NCBI GenBank assembly: GCA_937898415.1
Contig: CALDLA010000031.1
Location: forward strand, 1 to 45,101
Direction of reading: 5' to 3'
DNA: 45,101 bases
Source: an uncultured Prevotellaceae bacterium
GTDB lineage: Bacteria > Bacteroidota > Bacteroidia > Bacteroidales > Bacteroidaceae
This document shows, in pieces, positions 16,801 through 25,100 of the stretch. Numbering within the stretch: the stretch's first letter is position 1; each line of letters opens with the position of its first letter. The notes beneath the pieces are model-generated. The model made no database searches. It was not told the origin of the DNA and saw only the letters and a program-made list of their open reading frames with translations. The translations under genes were made by a program, and so were the position numbers.

Positions 16801-18558
16801 CGTCTCCATCAGCTGGGCGTGGCCGTCGGCATCGTTCTTCAGCGACTCACCTGCGGTGTTGCGCATCTCGCTGTAGCGGGCACCGTTCACGGTCATATCC
16901 ACATCGGTGTGGTTATAGACGGTGATGCGCCGCTGGTAGTCTTTCCACGTCTTGCTGCTCAGGTAGTTCTGATACTGCGAGGCGTCGGTGCTGAACATGG
17001 CCTTCGGAGAATTATAGAAGACGTTGCTGCCCACGGCACTCACCTGATCGGGACGCAGCGCCTCCCAGTGGTTGTCGCCATCGGTGGTGTACTGCATCAT
17101 CTTTATTTCCGTCAGGTTGCCGCAGTAGGCAAAGGCGTAGTCGCCAATCTGGAAGTCGAACTGGAACGAGGCATCCTTGGTGTTGGCACCGGTGTCCTTG
17201 AAGTAGAGCGTCTTCAGCTCCGTGCAGCCCTGGAAGGCATGGGGAGCTATACAGCCCAGGAGCGTATGGTCGCGCCCTGCACCCGTCAGGTCGCTGTATA
17301 TCACGGCACCGCCTGTGGGAATGTTGCCGGGTACCCAGCCTACGATGGCTGTCACCCATGCCTTGTTGCCTTTGGCATCCCACTTGAAGAGGTCGTCATT
17401 TTTGTCGAACTGGTAGCCCTTCTGCCGGCACACCTCGTCGCTGAGGTAGAGGTGATAGTCGCGGCGGCTCAGGTAGCGGTACTTGATGCCGTCCATCTCG
17501 CGCTCATCCGAGGGCTTCACCATTTCGTTGAGGGGACTGAATATCGGCTTGCGGCTCAGGTCGCCTATCACATGAGTACCATTGCGCTGCCACGGGTCGT
17601 TGATGTAGCACGTGCCGTTGGTCTCCCAGTGGTTGAAGTCGGCATCGTCAGCGATTGTCAGCTTGACGACGGCTCCGTTCTGCCAGTATTTCTCGCCGTC
17701 GAAATTGATGGTCGGCTCGCTGACAATCTCGGCCTTGCAGCCGTCGGACACCAGCACCTCGCGGAACACGGCCACGCCCTGCTCCTCACCCATCAACTGC
17801 GTGTAATAGCACTCCTCGAACGTACACGTCACGCCAGCAACCATACGGGCAAAGGTGGCGCACCCCTCGTAGTAGGAGGTCTCCTTCGGGTCCATCATGC
17901 AGTGCTCAAAGGCGATGGGCAGATTGGTGTAGCCCACCAGACCACTACTGCGTGTGGCCCAGCCCGAGAAACCACCCATAAACGAACAGTTCTTGATGAC
18001 AGGGCTCGCCGTGCAGGTGCCCTCCACCACGCCGACCAGTCCACCAAAGGTGGCGTCATCTTTAAGATTGCTGTCGGCAAACAGCCGGCTGCTGACATGG
18101 CAGTCGTCGATGGTGGTCGTCCGCGAACCGTCTATCAGCGAGGCAATGCCTGCGGCAAACTTATGGCGGCTGAAGATGCTGCCCTTCACCTTGAGGTGGC
18201 GGATGGTGGCACCTTCAAGCCTGACAAACGGAGCGCAGTAGTCATCGACGTATTCGAAACGGTCGGGCATGGCCCCACCACGGTCGTAGGTCAGCGTGTG
18301 CATACCTCCGCTGAAGGTGCCGCTGAAAGGCTTTACCTCGCTGCCGACGCTGATGCCCTGTGCATCAATGTCGGCCGTCATCTCAAAGAACTTGCCGCTA
18401 TAGCTGTTGCCGCCGTTGACATCGTCGGCCAGCTGCTTCCAGTCGGCACTGCTCTTAATCTTATACGGGTCGGCACTGGTTCCGCTGCCGTCCCACGCCC
18501 ATGTCCCCTGCACGATGGTACACAGGAGGGCCATCATCAGAAATGCTCTTGTTTTCAT
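10894..18558 (-). CDS. Giant secreted BspA-type leucine-rich-repeat protein 1
   Basis: 2554 residues. Signal peptide (MKTRAFLMMALLCTIVQGTWA, cleavage near residue 21). Residues 22-330 are a GLUG-like beta region opening GSGTSADPYKIKSSADWKQL. Residues about 400-1400 hold four large modules, each with an LRR_5-type line (IGDYAFAYCGNLTEIKM and similar) followed by a YxxxDGxxHWExLxPxxV insert; they begin near 469, 676, 1103 and 1289. Residues about 823-990 are an AT-rich, helical, non-LRR segment. Residues 1480-2300 are ordinary BspA LRRs (FAFANCYKLEEIELPAAVSE). The last 45 residues (YYDLNGHELQGKPVKGVYI) resemble Prevotella C-terminal sorting signals. Paralogue of the 22146-29879 gene. Probably surface-exposed; function unknown. 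It is the last gene of the operon. Confidence 0.9.
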   Translation of the reverse strand: MKTRAFLMMALLCTIVQGTWAWDGSGTSADPYKIKSSADWKQLADDVNGGNSYSGKFFEMTADIDAQGISVGSEVKPFSGTFSGGMHTLTYDRGGAMPDRFEYVDDYCAPFVRLEGATIRHLKVKGSIFSRHKFAAGIASLIDGSRTTTIDDCHVSSRLFADSNLKDDATFGGLVGVVEGTCTASPVIKNCSFMGGFSGWATRSSGLVGYTNLPIAFEHCMMDPKETSYYEGCATFARMVAGVTCTFEECYYTQLMGEEQGVAVFREVLVSDGCKAEIVSEPTINFDGEKYWQNGAVVKLTIADDADFNHWETNGTCYINDPWQRNGTHVIGDLSRKPIFSPLNEMVKPSDEREMDGIKYRYLSRRDYHLYLSDEVCRQKGYQFDKNDDLFKWDAKGNKAWVTAIVGWVPGNIPTGGAVIYSDLTGAGRDHTLLGCIAPHAFQGCTELKTLYFKDTGANTKDASFQFDFQIGDYAFAYCGNLTEIKMMQYTTDGDNHWEALRPDQVSAVGSNVFYNSPKAMFSTDASQYQNYLSSKTWKDYQRRITVYNHTDVDMTVNGARYSEMRNTAGESLKNDADGHAQLMETLRLWNADYQQFSANSLLTNSSENIWYTTVVGCDDDYLKSNDGVLRIYNDPGSYYNYKTIAIGRNAFKDSQELRAIEFWQTNGRSENSYSDLKMVIQNGAFYGCTNLKELRMYYYVQDGDDHWEVLGPKDVIPGDNIFGLPSKAQMEQMTQEEFLAWPRVNKDFHIVVSPEMYNDFINDPNWVKYYEYIVAADYEPSNWNPVETEGLSYAYAAKTANTASTDQVVTQNLSWWNVPIKIYEAITIYKMLETLASANIPTVWKKFVETMKEVSVNTAKSKEAFASEMVETNLLASQDPEVYTRAIDYHLKNEANNLFVQESVYGKEAFQKGLLYLNDNRYYWTPNVREMLLNSQNLRTLLKNGATECHKHFISGQFGTLINYYISEFHRTTNRQLANIFAIMNQTGFYGGAYSALMAMGDDMTEEEFQRGLTENIKANIHNVSYDNMLVYTPDKKLIYHVCVDKPAKDQKKYTIYQDIGNVYNYRTVAIRKNAFQGNKTLEEIDFAESPYTGRTNYVPMQMAIPDSAFVGCSNLKRFSLIYRTQLRSEARDENDYRALGPENFILGGDHIFDGCDSTKLQIIIPEDRKEDFLRDENWSKFQKYFVYQTVQEYAMYSEYGVNYAIHYENNTSWKQTRVNGHTIDHLTAISADNEFLDGHQGSMGLFNDIGSYNNYKLDMVKRKAFAGNDHLKTVSFWDLNGGDSYTTLDMTLGDSCFINCRNLKNIDMLYCVTDGTDHIEPLKPSQVRAGKGMFDGSPDCIIKMLPQQQAWFEADTAWVKYKDRFRACIIQPGDEGVVKALKGYRYYTPCCDPYYWDGYIDLARIGGANYEGMKEALQDQKENIRSFAEFKQFEVIGLDYVGQEWFRGCKNLSNILLPSTIKTIQPFAFANCYKLEEIELPAAVSEIGDEAFNDCPVLKIIHVRSTTPAKLTGKTQFSRNDGLKIYVPDAAVDAYRTAWPEYKDYIVTDGAYMLKKEVTVSKPNQLADKLGLYVEISYSGLFFGDEPRYVHGPYAKYDSLTISGPLGNLDLAVIRYLAGCDAYTSGGKATDGQLRYLNLYNATIKKTDDGYNYFNDDLTVDGTRYSIVSDNELPDYLFYNCTALETVILPKSLKEIGTRIFAGCSSLKQLAVTGSIDDYESWTGKAGLLDYPLETLVFATDKPAQSSRKDPWGKPIDNVYAKKSQLGEYMGQNYLTVQARNITAPIEDDAVVDALAEEGMFFPAEYLNMKKLGRTFVGNDKITRFKDFSLFHNIKSLDNDDFLNCYNMRVISLPDSVQFIRRAAFNVCNSLDSIYISTDQVPELDDNAFMSLPHDFRIFVPKQLCKLYREKWAQYADHINVDEDFYQKSPIKTVTVTAPNTLAVALGLQPEISKTGTILTKHLHGMKGNYSGITHLKVVGPISATDFDVLKYLAGYCPWKQCRNYAGHLEYLDLYDAQIVESDGYSYLAQHTVVGGAISHGVDADVLPTYALQNAYSLKTLILPRTCKKVRTRAMIGCEDMESLVIGDDMEDFNWDALDDGASLTRMYILAKQKVYISEEFPVWRWLCNNYNPTFDAFYVRPSLYNDYIADDDYTGSSWQRTNNISRGAFDDDESFCAFAAHAAATKDDLAMVTSVDGWFDKHSGVKDLSLLGYTAIDSLSKATLTPLTQLQQIVMPVTLTGMEEGLFENAKNLRSADFLLCDSTDVVASLRNGGLAKLGINTQQTLAYVPATYGPTTETNVITATALSGSPAETTSLHAAAFRMIDTLDYCVPYAFEADKVENTRPLAASAVPYTVCVPYKMKVPAYSRAYKLSDRDANSLVFTEVTGELEAMHPYLVKVVGNKRFRKMSTTLDTDIRQTIPASDVNTYGRQDDGSGYSVRGTFDAISNKTAADLGAYILQDDGNWHPVVSGFPADKPASILPFRAYLLPSTRIAGARISMSLVDDATGIDSIETIDEDGTRRYYDLNGHELQGKPVKGVYIYKGKKRVIK

Positions 18559-18607
18559 GAGCCTTATCGTTAGTTTGTTTTATTGATTATCTTTTTATCG
18601 TTTCTGA
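18559..18607 (-). promoter_or_regulatory. Leader conserved between the two giant genes, copy 1
   Basis: The roughly 49 bases before the giant gene 1 ATG (minus strand, containing CGATAAAAAGATAATCAATA) are nearly the same as those before giant gene 2 (29880-29926), apart from a few small indels. No promoter box is seen within it. It therefore looks like a translated-region leader copied along with the gene. Confidence 0.65.
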
Positions 18608-18619
18608 TCACAACACCAG

Positions 18620-19885
18620 CTAATCCTCGATGGCATCGTATTCGGCCATCGCCTCAGCCATACGGGCATCAAGGTCGGCCAGGCGGTAGAGGCCGTCGCC
18701 GTTGGCTGTCAGTCCCTCGACCGTGACCGTCTGCACCATCGGCGGCTCTTCAAGCGAGAGCAGCGTGCGGGCATGCATCTGGCTGTATTTGGCATAGACC
18801 AGATTGATGGCAACATAGTCTTCGCTGCCGTCGCTCCATTTCTCGAAGACGAGCTTCGAGCCGATGGGCGTGCGCACCTCCAGCGCCTGCTCGGTCTCCG
18901 GAAGGTTCAGACGCAAGGCTGCGCTGATAGAAGTCAGGTTGACATCGTGACCGCAGAGGAAGGTGAACTTGCGCCCCTCATGGGCAAGTTCCTCACGGAT
19001 GCGGCTCACCAGCGGATAGGCCAGGTTGACGGCGGCGCTGTGGGCGCTGAAGAGCAGACCGTCATGCACCTCCTTCACTCGGCAGATGGCCCGCCATTGC
19101 TCCTCAGTCAGTTCATGACCGAAGGCCGTCATACGCTCGCTCTCGTAACACTGCAGCACCAGTGCGTCGGCTACGCTGTTGGCCAGCGTATAGCCGCCCG
19201 TCATCTTCGGTTCGCTGCCCTTCTCTATTTTGAACTGCGTATCGTCGAAACGGAAATGGACGGTATCGTTGGCGGCAGCAGGCGAATGGGCCATGTCTAT
19301 CACCTCCTCCATCAGCGTCAGCGTGGGCTGCACGCGCTGCATCCAGGCTTCCGGACCGCCATGCAAGGTAGCCATTTCTGCCAGAACCTGCTGGCGGTAC
19401 TCATCGTTCATCTTCGTGAACCGGGCCACGAACACAGGGTCCATCTTGTCCTCGTCGTACTTGTGCTGAATCTCCACGTTGGCAAAAGGCAGGAAACCGG
19501 CAGAGAAATACTTCGCCGTGGCAAACGTGCGCTGGCGTGAGTTGGCATAGAACAGCACCTCATTGTCCATCGGTCGGTAGTTGTCGGGCAACAGGCCTGC
19601 GCCGACCAGCCATTTACGGAAGAACTGTCCCATCTCCGTCTCGAGCACACCGCCACGCTGCGACAGCTGGCTACTGGACGATGTCCACTGAAACCATTCG
19701 TAAGGTGTCACCCGCCTATAGGCAGCACCGCCCGACGTCAGCGGCGAGCGGATATTGTGGCGGCTCATCACCACCACCTCCTTCAGTTCATATTTTGCCT
19801 TGAAGGCATCAGAGCGCTCCGTCTGAGACTGCAGGCTCGTGGCAACCATCATGGCGGCAGCTGCCAATACCAAACTTTTTTTCAT
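18620..19885 (-). CDS. Histidine acid phosphatase, Agp (glucose-1-phosphatase)-like
   Basis: 421 residues with a signal peptide (MKKSLVLAAAAMMVATSLQS), so exported. The catalytic motif of the branch-2 histidine phosphatases is present: SRHNIRSPLTSGG (His43 as phosphate acceptor, with Arg42 and Arg46), followed by QLSQRGGVLETEMGQFFRKWL, which is close to E. coli Agp. The proton-donor HD motif is in FLCGHDVNLTSI at about residue 312. The enzyme should release phosphate from sugar phosphates or phytate-like substrates outside the cytoplasm. It lies within the giant-protein operon, 28 bases after the GLUG-protein stop and 61 before the giant gene 1 start, which is an unusual setting for such a phosphatase. 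Confidence 0.88.
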   Translation of the reverse strand: MKKSLVLAAAAMMVATSLQSQTERSDAFKAKYELKEVVVMSRHNIRSPLTSGGAAYRRVTPYEWFQWTSSSSQLSQRGGVLETEMGQFFRKWLVGAGLLPDNYRPMDNEVLFYANSRQRTFATAKYFSAGFLPFANVEIQHKYDEDKMDPVFVARFTKMNDEYRQQVLAEMATLHGGPEAWMQRVQPTLTLMEEVIDMAHSPAAANDTVHFRFDDTQFKIEKGSEPKMTGGYTLANSVADALVLQCYESERMTAFGHELTEEQWRAICRVKEVHDGLLFSAHSAAVNLAYPLVSRIREELAHEGRKFTFLCGHDVNLTSISAALRLNLPETEQALEVRTPIGSKLVFEKWSDGSEDYVAINLVYAKYSQMHARTLLSLEEPPMVQTVTVEGLTANGDGLYRLADLDARMAEAMAEYDAIED

Positions 19886-19913
19886 ATATTGACTCGAGCC
19901 AATCGATGAAATG

Positions 19914-21452
19914 TTACTTAATCACTATTTTTTTGCCATTATTCACATACACGCCCTTCTGCGTGGGCTTGCCGGAGAGTTTGCGACCGTCGAGGCTAAA
20001 CCACGCCGCGCTTCTCCCCTCCCATGCAGGGGAGGGGCCGGGGGTGGGGTCGGTAATCTCTACAATCCCCGTCGTTTCCTCGCCGAAGTTAAGCACGAAG
20101 GCGCGAGCTTCAACGGTGGGGTCACCGGCGGTGGGGTCACCGGCGGCGAGGTCGCCTTTCAGCTGGAAGACGGCGCGGCAGGAGCCGACAGTCATGTTGG
20201 CAGAGGGGTAATAGAGCTTGTTGTCTTTGCTGAGGAATAGCGTGGTGTTATTGGCCTCGAGACCAACGGGCGAGAAGCTGCCCACGAAATCTACATCTGT
20301 GGTCGATGTGCTTGTGTTCTGCGTATTATTGATGGTGACGCCACTGAACACGGGGTTCTCCACGTCTGTTCCACTGCCCCACTTCACGATGTAAGGTGTG
20401 CCCGCTTCGGTTTCGGTCAGGTTGTTCGCGTCTTCAGTGAAGTTCAGCGTTAACTTACTCTCCTCGTCATCAAATGCCGACGATGTCAGGGCTTTCACGG
20501 TTGCGCCTTCGAGGGGTGTGCCGGTGAAGCTGGTGATGCTGAACGGCAGGCAGAGTGTGTTCCACGCCCCGTCCTTGTAGAGGGTGCGGCTGTCAAGGGT
20601 GACGTTAGCTGTCTCACCGTTGTAGTTCGCAATGCGCGTGGTGTTCTTCACCGTAGCCTGGCTGTCGTCGTTGAGCAGGGTGATGTTGATGATAACATGG
20701 CCATTCTGGCCGCCGTTCTCGCCGATGGCAGGCAGATTTCCCAAATAATAGGAATCAGTAATAGTGGCCATATAAGAATCCTCATACGCTACGCCGATGA
20801 TACCACCAGGTTTTGACTCAGTATCGCTACTCGTAACTGTTGCAGCACAGGTACAATCTTTGATGGTGAGATTATCATTGTCGATACCAATGATGCCGCC
20901 TGTGCCAAAGTTTGAAGCTGTCACCGTAACCGAGTTAGTCACATGACAGTTCTCTATGGCAGGCTTCTTAGAATCATCAACTTCATCACTACATCCGGCA
21001 ATAGCGCCCACAAATCCTTCAGCAGTAAACGAACTGTTTGTAATCGTTACATTCTTGATGGTGGCTTTGGAAATGTAGCCGAAGAGTCCCACACCCCATG
21101 CTTTAGGCGTATTGACCGTGATGCCGCTGATGGTCTTTCCGTTGCCGTCGAAGATGCCGGAAAACGGTTTTCCGTCTGTATTGTCGCCATAACCTATGGG
21201 TGTGAAAGTCTTCTGGCCACTATAGTCGAGGCCGTTTTCGGCGGTCAACTTGAAATACTTGCCTGCGTATGGTATTCCGCTGTTCACGTCGGCGGCAAGT
21301 GCATCGAGGTCTTCGATGGAACTGATGATGTAGGGGTTACTTTCACTGTTTTCCCCAGTCTCTTCATGACGTGGGAAACTCGGCTTAGTATCTGCCCACG
21401 CTCCTGCCGTGAAGGTTAGCAGGGCAAGCAACATAATCGTATTCTTTTTCAT
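19914..21452 (-). CDS. Secreted GLUG-motif protein with sorting-like C-terminus
   Basis: 512 residues with signal peptide MKKNTIMLLALLTFTAGAWA. Residues 40-270 form a GLUG/right-handed beta-helix-like region: SNPYIISSIEDLDALAADVN, FSGIFDGNGKTISGITV, GLFGYISKATIKNVTI, then two further blocks on insertion of NCHVTNSVTV. Residues 270-450 form a beta-rich domain (GAWNTLCLPFSITSFTGTPL) also seen in giant protein 3. The C-terminus reads WFSLDGRKLSGKPTQKGVYV, a sorting-like tail. Just before it, a GC-rich hairpin repeat is translated as DPTPGPSPAWEGRSAA (DNA 19983-20061). A 15-bp direct repeat at 20115-20144 encodes the AGDPT doublet. Likely a surface or secreted adhesin-like protein. It starts 15 bases after the lipoprotein stop. 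Confidence 0.85.
   Translation of the reverse strand: MKKNTIMLLALLTFTAGAWADTKPSFPRHEETGENSESNPYIISSIEDLDALAADVNSGIPYAGKYFKLTAENGLDYSGQKTFTPIGYGDNTDGKPFSGIFDGNGKTISGITVNTPKAWGVGLFGYISKATIKNVTITNSSFTAEGFVGAIAGCSDEVDDSKKPAIENCHVTNSVTVTASNFGTGGIIGIDNDNLTIKDCTCAATVTSSDTESKPGGIIGVAYEDSYMATITDSYYLGNLPAIGENGGQNGHVIINITLLNDDSQATVKNTTRIANYNGETANVTLDSRTLYKDGAWNTLCLPFSITSFTGTPLEGATVKALTSSAFDDEESKLTLNFTEDANNLTETEAGTPYIVKWGSGTDVENPVFSGVTINNTQNTSTSTTDVDFVGSFSPVGLEANNTTLFLSKDNKLYYPSANMTVGSCRAVFQLKGDLAAGDPTAGDPTVEARAFVLNFGEETTGIVEITDPTPGPSPAWEGRSAAWFSLDGRKLSGKPTQKGVYVNNGKKIVIK
19983..20061. repeat. REP-like GC-rich hairpin repeat inside a coding region, copy 1
   Basis: About 79 bases nearly identical (2 differences that I can see) to 30192-30270. 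The core is CCCCTCCC-ATGCAG-GGGAGGGG (20016-20037), an 8-bp stem with a tiny loop, followed by CCGGGGGTGGGGT. On the minus strand it is in frame and encodes DPTPGPSPAWEG in the GLUG protein. Confidence 0.8.
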
Positions 21453-21467
21453 ATTCCAATAATTCGT

Positions 21468-22142
21468 TTAATCCGTGTAATCTGTGGTCGTCATAGTTCT
21501 GGCACGCGACGGTTTGCCGGCATTCTCGTCGGTGACATCGGTCTTTATCTTGTCCCCTTCGTCAGCGTAGCCGCCCACGATGTGCGCTTCAGCAAGCATC
21601 TGCCAGTAGTCGTATAGAACGGTACCCTCCTCCTCGGTGGGTCGGACAAGCGTAAGTTCCAGGTTGTGACCCTTGTAGGCAACATTGGCGTTAATGACGT
21701 TCGTTGTGGCATCATAGTGCATGTTCGTCACCTGTGGTGCATCAGCCAGATGACTCATTGGCTTGATGTTGCCCTCGCTATCCATCGTGTAGTCGAAACT
21801 GGCTTCATCATTGTCGCGCATGAAGATGCCGTCGATGTTTACCAGTTCGTTGTCTTGGAGGAAGATGTAGCCCCAGTAGCTGGCATCGGTATAAGTGCCA
21901 TTGAGATAGACGAGAATGCCGATGTGGTCGTAGTCCGTCATGTCGTCCTCTTCCTCGGTACGCCAGTTGGAGGTCTCGCCGCTGATGGGCACCTCGGCAT
22001 ACCAGTGGCCGTGCAGGTTTTGCAGCTGCTCCTGAGAGGCGGGCTGCACGGTGTCGTCATCATCTGAGCAGCTGGTGAGGGCTGCGGACAGGCCGCAGCT
22101 CACCAGACAGATGCTAAATAGTTTGATTATACTCTTCATCAT
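21468..22142 (-). CDS. Predicted lipoprotein of the giant-protein operon
   Basis: 224 residues. Lipoprotein signal with ALTSC lipobox (Cys25) followed by an acidic stretch SDDDD, which in Bacteroidetes often favours surface export of lipoproteins (a known trend, not proof here). The body, LHGHWYAEVPISGETSNW then DHIGILVYLNGTYTDASYWG, suggests a small beta-barrel or lipocalin-like fold, but I do not recognise a named family. The gene starts 3 bases after the stop of giant gene 2, so translation is probably coupled. The C-terminus is hydrophilic (KPSRARTMTTTDYTD) and has no sorting tail. Confidence 0.8.
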   Translation of the reverse strand: MMKSIIKLFSICLVSCGLSAALTSCSDDDDTVQPASQEQLQNLHGHWYAEVPISGETSNWRTEEEDDMTDYDHIGILVYLNGTYTDASYWGYIFLQDNELVNIDGIFMRDNDEASFDYTMDSEGNIKPMSHLADAPQVTNMHYDATTNVINANVAYKGHNLELTLVRPTEEEGTVLYDYWQMLAEAHIVGGYADEGDKIKTDVTDENAGKPSRARTMTTTDYTD

Positions 22143-22145
22143 TGT

Positions 22146-25100
22146 TTATTTGTTTATATATGTTTTACCTTTATAGATGTACACTCCCTTGGCAGGCTTG
22201 CCCTGCAGCTCGCGACCGTTGAGGTCGTAGTAGCGGCGGGTACCGTCCTCGTCGATGGTCTCTAAACAGTCTATGTCGGTTGCGTCTTCGTCCTCCAGCG
22301 TCATGCTGATACGGGCACCGGCATTGCGGGCGCTGGGCAGCAGGTAGGCACGGAAGGGCAGGATGCTGGCAGGCTTGTCAGCGGGAAAATCGCTGACCAC
22401 CGGATGCCAGTTGCCGTCGTCCTGCAGGATGTAGGCACCCAGATCGGCAGCGTCCTTATTGCCGATGGCGTCGAAGGTGCCGCGCAGCGAGTAGCCTAAG
22501 GCGTCGTCCTGACGGCCATAGGTATTGACGTCGCTGGCGGGGATGGTCTGGGCGATCTCGGTGTCCAGCGTGGTCGACATCTTGCGGTAACGCTTGTTGC
22601 CCACCACCTTCACAAGGTAGGGCTTCATGGCCTCCAGTTCGCCTGTGACCTCGGTGAACACGAGGCTATTGCCGTCGCGCTCGCTCAACTTGTAGGCACG
22701 TGAGTAGGCGGGAACCTTCATCTTGTAGGGCACGCACACGGTGTAGGGTACTGCCGATGCCTGCATCGGCCTCGAGTTCTCAATCTTCTCGGTCTCGAAG
22801 GCGTAAGGCACGATATAGCTGAGCGAATCCACCATGCGGTAGGTCTTCGTGCGCAGTGTGCCGCTGTTGCTTACGATGACATTCGTCTCGTCGGTCTGTC
22901 CGTAGGTAGAGGGAACGAAGGCTAAAGTCTGCTGGGTGTTGATGCCGTACTTGGCAAAGCCGCCGTTGCGCAGATTAGCCACGATGTCGGTAGAGTCGCT
23001 CAGCAGGAAGTCGGCATAGCGCAGGTGCTTTGCGTTCTCAAACAGGCCCTCCTCCATCTCGCCGAGCGTCAAGGGCAAGGCAATCTGCTCCAGTTCCTTC
23101 AGCGGGGCGATGGTAGCCTTGTCGAGACGATCGACACAGGTGTAGCCCAGTGCCGAGAGGTCGCGCACTTCCGGATGGCTTTCGAACCATCCCTTCACCG
23201 AAGTGATGTTGATCAGTTCGTCATGCGTGGCGGCGCCGTGTGCGGCAAAGGCACGGAACGAGGCGTCGTCGGTGAAGTCACCTGTCGAGATGTTGTTGGT
23301 GCGCTGCCACGACGAGCCGGTGTAGTCATCGTCCTGTAGATAGTCCTTATAGAGACTCGGTAGTACGTAGAAGGCGTCGAACGTCGGGTTATAGTTGTTG
23401 CACAGCCAGCGCCATACGGGGAACTCTTCGTTGATATACACCTTCTTTTTGGCCAGTATGTACATGCGGGTGAGCGACGCGTCGTCGTCGAGTGCGTTCC
23501 AGTTGAAATTCTCCGTGAAGGTGCCTATGACGAGCGTCTCCAAACCTTCGCACTCCTGCAGGGCACGGTCACGTACATTCTTGCATGAATTGGGCAAGAT
23601 GAGCGTCTTCAGGTTATAGGCGCGCAGGAACGCATGCTTCGGCAGGATGTCGTCAGGCACCAGATTGACTGTAGTAACTACCGTACCATTCTTTTCCCTA
23701 AATTCACCGAGTACGCCCTTATAGCCGTCGCTCCTGAGAGAGGTGTCATAGAGGTCGAGGTACTCCAGGTGGCCTGTATAGTTGCGCGACCTGGTCCATG
23801 GGCAGTAGCCAGCCAGATAGCGCATCAGGTCGAGGTCAAGGGCACCGATGGGGCCTATGACCTTCAACTTTCTGATATTGCTGTAGTCGCCCTGCACCTT
23901 GGACAATATTACACCGATTTCGAGTATCTTAGTTGATGTATCGATTTTGAGTCCCAGTGCCTGTGCCAGCGTGTTCGGCGCGGTGACGGTGACGGTCAGT
24001 ATGTTGCCGTCGGCCATATAGGTGTCGTCGGCATTGATGTGGTCGGCATACTGTGCCCACCGTGTGCGGTAGAGCTTGGCAAAGCGGCGCGGCACGAGGA
24101 TGCGGAAGTCCTTGGGCAGGTCGCGGAAGGCGTTCTCAGCCAGTCCTGCTGGTTCGACGCCGACGACACGGATGGTGTCGAGCTTCGCACAACCGGCAAA
24201 GGCCTCGGCAGCAATCGAGTCGATGGAGGCGGGCAGGGTGATGCGCTTCATGTTAGCTGCACCGTTGAAGGTGCTCATGAGCTGCTTCACCTTCACAAAG
24301 TTGTTGAAGTCGTCGAAGTCCTTCACGTCGCCATTATTGAAGATGTCCTCCACACTCTCGCGGGTCAGGTACTCCGAGGGGAAGAACTCGCCCTTGGCGG
24401 CCAGCTGCTTCATCACGGCGTCGTCCTTGAACGGTGCATTGACGGCCTGTGCCTGCGTAATCAGGCTCAAGTCGTTCATGTAGTCTCCTATCTGCGACTG
24501 ATAGGTATATACCTGCTGCAACGTGGCACCCCACGCGTCCTTCGCGCTGGTTGTGGCGTGCTGGTCGGTCAGCATCACCAGTTCCTCTAACGGATAGTCT
24601 AACTGGTGGCCGGTCAAGTACCAGCCGTCGTACTCCTTCAAGGCTCCCGTGAGGGCCACACGCTTCAGCGCCTTACAGCCTATGAAGGTGGACGTGGCGA
24701 AGGAGGTGAGACTCTTCGGCATGATAATCGTCTCAAGGGCAATGCAGTAGCCGAAGACGTAACTCGGCAGTTCATTGTCTTTGCCGATGTTCACCCAGCT
24801 TCCGCCATTGAGAATGTGCGCCTTGCAGTCAGGATCCTTCTTGATGCTGGCATCGTAGAGGTTCAGGTAGCGCAGCTGTCCGTCGGTAGCCCTGTGCAGG
24901 GCATAGTAGCCGTTGACGCCGGCAAGATAACAGATGACCCAGAGGTCGAGGTCGTTCAGCGGTCCGCTGACGGTCAGCGAGTCGTATTTGGCATACGGGC
25001 CGTGGAGCAGGTAAGGCTCGTCGCCGTGCGTAATGCCCGTGTAGCTCCACTCCACGTAGAGACCTAACTTGTCGGCCAGCGTACCCGCCTTGTCGAGCTT

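Noticed and set aside
16819..18573. 584-codon open frame on the plus strand, antisense to giant gene 1
   Set aside because: It has no family similarity and biased composition (Val, Gly, Ala, His); it mirrors the codon pattern of the real gene. The same holds for the long plus-strand frames at 25611-26861, 27705-28790, 30300-31448 and 32253-33728.
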